Below are positions 62,201-64,000 of a stretch of 64,000 bases of DNA, one piece after another. Within the stretch, counting starts at the first letter, position 1. Every line of letters starts with the position of its first letter. Under the pieces are notes generated by a model that saw only the letters and a list, made by a program, of their open reading frames with translations, had not been told where the DNA came from and did not search any database. This stretch comes from Kibdelosporangium banguiense (lineage in GTDB: Bacteria > Actinomycetota > Actinomycetes > Mycobacteriales > Pseudonocardiaceae): contig NZ_JAGINW010000001.1 in NCBI RefSeq assembly GCF_017876405.1, positions 7,639,203 to 7,703,202 on the forward strand. Direction: 5' to 3'. The position numbers and the translations under genes are program-made.

Positions 62201-62212
62201 GCAGCACTCGAC

Positions 62213-62241
62213 CGGCTCCCGTCCTCGGACGCCGGGAGCCG
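62213..62241. terminator. Hairpin between convergent DUF2199 and DUF742 genes
   Basis: CGGCTCCCG and CGGGAGCCG form a perfect 9-bp stem with an 11-base loop, 12 bases after the DUF2199 stop. It lies just past the stop of the convergent gene as well. Confidence 0.75.
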
Positions 62242-62257
62242 TGGGTACCGGCCGTGT

Positions 62258-62791
62258 CTACAGCCTGAGCAGCCCTGCGTGCACGCGCTCCAGCAGGTCC
62301 ATCGACGGCCTGCTGCCGACCAGTTCGAGCTCGTGTACGTGGATCAGGCCGAGTTCGACCACATCCGCGATCAGCACGCGCGCGGCGCCGAGCGGCAGTC
62401 CAAGATGGACAGCCAACTCCGCAGTGGACTGAGGAGTCTCGCACGCCGAGCAGATCGCGCGGTGGTCGGCACGCAACGTGTGCATGTCGACCTGCCACGC
62501 GGGGGAGAACGACAGCAGCGTCTCCAACTCCAGGGCGTGGACCGGTTTTGTGCGGCCACCGGTGCGGGTGTAGGGGCGTACCAGTGGCCTAGGGTCGGAT
62601 TCATCGATGATCTCGATCGCCGGTTGCCGGACCGGCGGTGCGACGTAGACAGGCTCAGTCTCAACGGCCGGAGGAAGGGCCGGCTCGGGCTCCGCCACGG
62701 TCTCCCGCGGCTGGAAGTCGTGATCGGCCCACAGTTGGTAGTCGCCCCATCCTCCGAAGTACAACCCGTTGAGCTGACGTTTGTCGCCCAT
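62258..62791 (-). CDS. DUF742 family protein
   Basis: The 177-residue product has a Pro/Glu-rich first half and a C-terminal DUF742 domain: PLVRPYTRTGGRTKPVHALELETLLSF, then STAELAVHLGLPLGAARVLIADVVELGLIHVHE, a winged-helix-like fold. In conservons, DUF742 proteins work with a sensor kinase, a roadblock protein and a small GTPase, but none of these is next to it here. I chose the ATG at 62791; a GTG at 62806 is possible. Confidence 0.85.
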   Translation of the reverse strand: MGDKRQLNGLYFGGWGDYQLWADHDFQPRETVAEPEPALPPAVETEPVYVAPPVRQPAIEIIDESDPRPLVRPYTRTGGRTKPVHALELETLLSFSPAWQVDMHTLRADHRAICSACETPQSTAELAVHLGLPLGAARVLIADVVELGLIHVHELELVGSRPSMDLLERVHAGLLRL

Positions 62792-63024
62792 GGCGGGATT
62801 CACCACCTGCGTTAGCGGAACGAAGGTGTGAGTTTAAGTTGATTTGAGATGGCTGGGCAATGGTTCATCTGGGTTTACATGCACACGAACAAATTCGCGA
62901 TTTCGTCACCCTCGGTGACCGTGGTGCGCCGGGAATCGAGGAGAACCCGTTCGGCTTATCGAGGCGCCGCAAGGCAGCTCGTAGTTTGAACAACGGTCTC
63001 ATCGGGGCGACTGAGGGAGCGATA

Positions 63025-64000
63025 ATGCCGTTATGTCGGTGGAAGCTCGGTCTGGCAAGCATTGTGATGGTGACAGGGTCGGTTCTGGCTGCGCCACAAG
63101 CAGTCGCGGACGACCGGCAGACAGCCGTGGTCTCCTTGGGGGACAGTGCGATGTCCGGCGAGGGCGCCGGTGACTACGAACCCGGCACGCGTGGCGAGAA
63201 CGGCAACTGGTGCCACCGCTCGGTGAATTCGATGATCCACCGGACACAGCTGGCAGAACGGACATTCAACCTCGCGTGCTCGGGCGCGGACTCGGCGAAC
63301 GTGTCCCTGGCGGACACCACGCACTACACCGAAGGCTCACAGGCCAGGCGATTGATCGACATCGCGCGGACCTACCGCGTGACCATGGTGATCGTGCAGA
63401 TCGGTGCCAATGACGAGCCGGCGTTCGCCGACACGTTGGTCGGCTGCATCAAGGAATGGTTCAATCCGTTCAGTTCCGGCTGTGCGCCGAAACTGCGTCA
63501 GCAATGGCCGGGCCGGCTCGCGGCGATGGCACCGCGGGTGGAAAATGCCTTGGCCGACGTGAAATCCGCGATGCGGCAGGCCGGATACAGCGACTCCGGC
63601 TACTCCCTCGTACTCACTTCCTATGCGTCGCCGTTGACCGAGAAGATGGACCGGGTCCTGCATGGACCGCAGGGCTGTCCGTTCAAAATCAACGATGCGA
63701 AATACGGCCGTACCGAAGCGGTACCGCAGTTCAACGAAGCGCTTCGTGGTGTGGCAAGCCGTTCCGGTGCTCGGTTCCTGGATTTCTCCAGGGCTACAGA
63801 GGGCCGCGAGGCCTGCAGCGGCGGCAGCAACTCCTCCAACGAGTGGCAGCGCCGCATCACGGTCGACCCCTATGCCCTGGTATACGGCGGGCTTGACGCC
63901 ATCGGAATCCACTTGGCACAGGAATCCTTCCACCCCAACGCCGCCGCTCACGGTCAGCTGGGCCGCTGCGTGACCCAGTTCGTCAACAGCGGCGCCGACA
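63025..64000 (+). CDS. Secreted SGNH/GDSL-type esterase, partial
   Basis: The frame opens at the ATG at 63025 with GGGAG before it and is still open at the window edge (325 residues visible). It has a signal peptide (LGLASIVMVTGSVLAAPQAVA), the SGNH block I serine in VVSLGDSAMSGEGAGDYEPG, block III IVQIGANDEP, and the C-terminal SFHPNAAAHGQLG with the catalytic histidine. CHRS and CSGAD segments suggest disulphides. It should hydrolyse an ester outside the cell. The closest types are Streptomyces secreted GDSL lipases/esterases. Confidence 0.88.
   Translation, partial: MPLCRWKLGLASIVMVTGSVLAAPQAVADDRQTAVVSLGDSAMSGEGAGDYEPGTRGENGNWCHRSVNSMIHRTQLAERTFNLACSGADSANVSLADTTHYTEGSQARRLIDIARTYRVTMVIVQIGANDEPAFADTLVGCIKEWFNPFSSGCAPKLRQQWPGRLAAMAPRVENALADVKSAMRQAGYSDSGYSLVLTSYASPLTEKMDRVLHGPQGCPFKINDAKYGRTEAVPQFNEALRGVASRSGARFLDFSRATEGREACSGGSNSSNEWQRRITVDPYALVYGGLDAIGIHLAQESFHPNAAAHGQLGRCVTQFVNSGAD

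Overview
The window is high-GC actinobacterial chromosome, most likely from a filamentous member of the Pseudonocardiales. The markers are the XRE-DUF5753/DUF397 pair at the left edge, an SsgA-family division protein, DUF6292 and DUF742 proteins, many GTG/TTG starts, and many secreted hydrolases. The genus is inferred, not proven. I saw no rRNA, tRNA, CRISPR array, transposase or replication origin. Genes are mostly single or in runs of two or three, and several convergent neighbours overlap at their stop codons.

Left part (1-10.6 kb): an XRE/DUF397 regulator pair; an MFS exporter behind a truncated SDR gene, opposite a divergent ArsR-type regulator; a cold-shock-like protein; an ADP-ribosylglycohydrolase; then a worn secondary-metabolism patch (FAD oxidoreductase, frameshifted asparagine synthetase relic, cytochrome P450). 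A 775-residue secreted protein that looks like a glycoside hydrolase and a tendamistat-like small secreted protein follow.

Accessory island (11-23.5 kb): an XRE/TPR regulator; a 1549-residue TIR-NTPase-STAND-propeller protein of the kind used in immune or cell-death signalling; a surface propeller-PKD-beta-helix protein; and a three-gene cassette whose first gene is a protein-glutaminase (Cys-His-Asp) with a C-terminal module that also occurs as its own small gene next door. A secreted trypsin-like protease and a frameshifted membrane-protein gene close this part.

Centre (23.5-43.7 kb): ordinary metabolism and housekeeping, including MDR oxidoreductase, methyltransferase, phytase-like esterase, PspC, peroxiredoxin-like protein with TetR, YchJ, pseudouridine synthase, SpoU methyltransferase, fatty-acid desaturase, two secreted proteases (S1, S8), a dioxygenase/esterase pair with a divergent MarR, an MBL hydrolase and an MFS exporter. 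At least nine genes in the window have a TANNNT box 6-7 bases before the start codon, the mark of leaderless transcription.

Right part (43.7-64 kb): an 878-base gene-free stretch full of repeats; an HTH-nSTAND-14xWD40 protein; SsgA-like protein; a zinc-type cation exporter with a slippage-prone His-Gly repeat in a GT-skewed patch; an amidase; a run-on small ORF; a histidine kinase/response regulator pair with a CPBP protease; a 1260-residue DUF4157 protein resembling cargo of extracellular contractile injection systems; a TROVE (Ro60-like) RNA-binding protein with a DUF2199 neighbour; an orphan DUF742 protein; and the start of a secreted SGNH esterase cut by the window edge.

The best candidates for undescribed biology are the glutaminase cassette (20.1-21.9 kb), the TIR-STAND protein (12.4-17.1 kb) and the orphan DUF4157 protein (55.9-59.7 kb).
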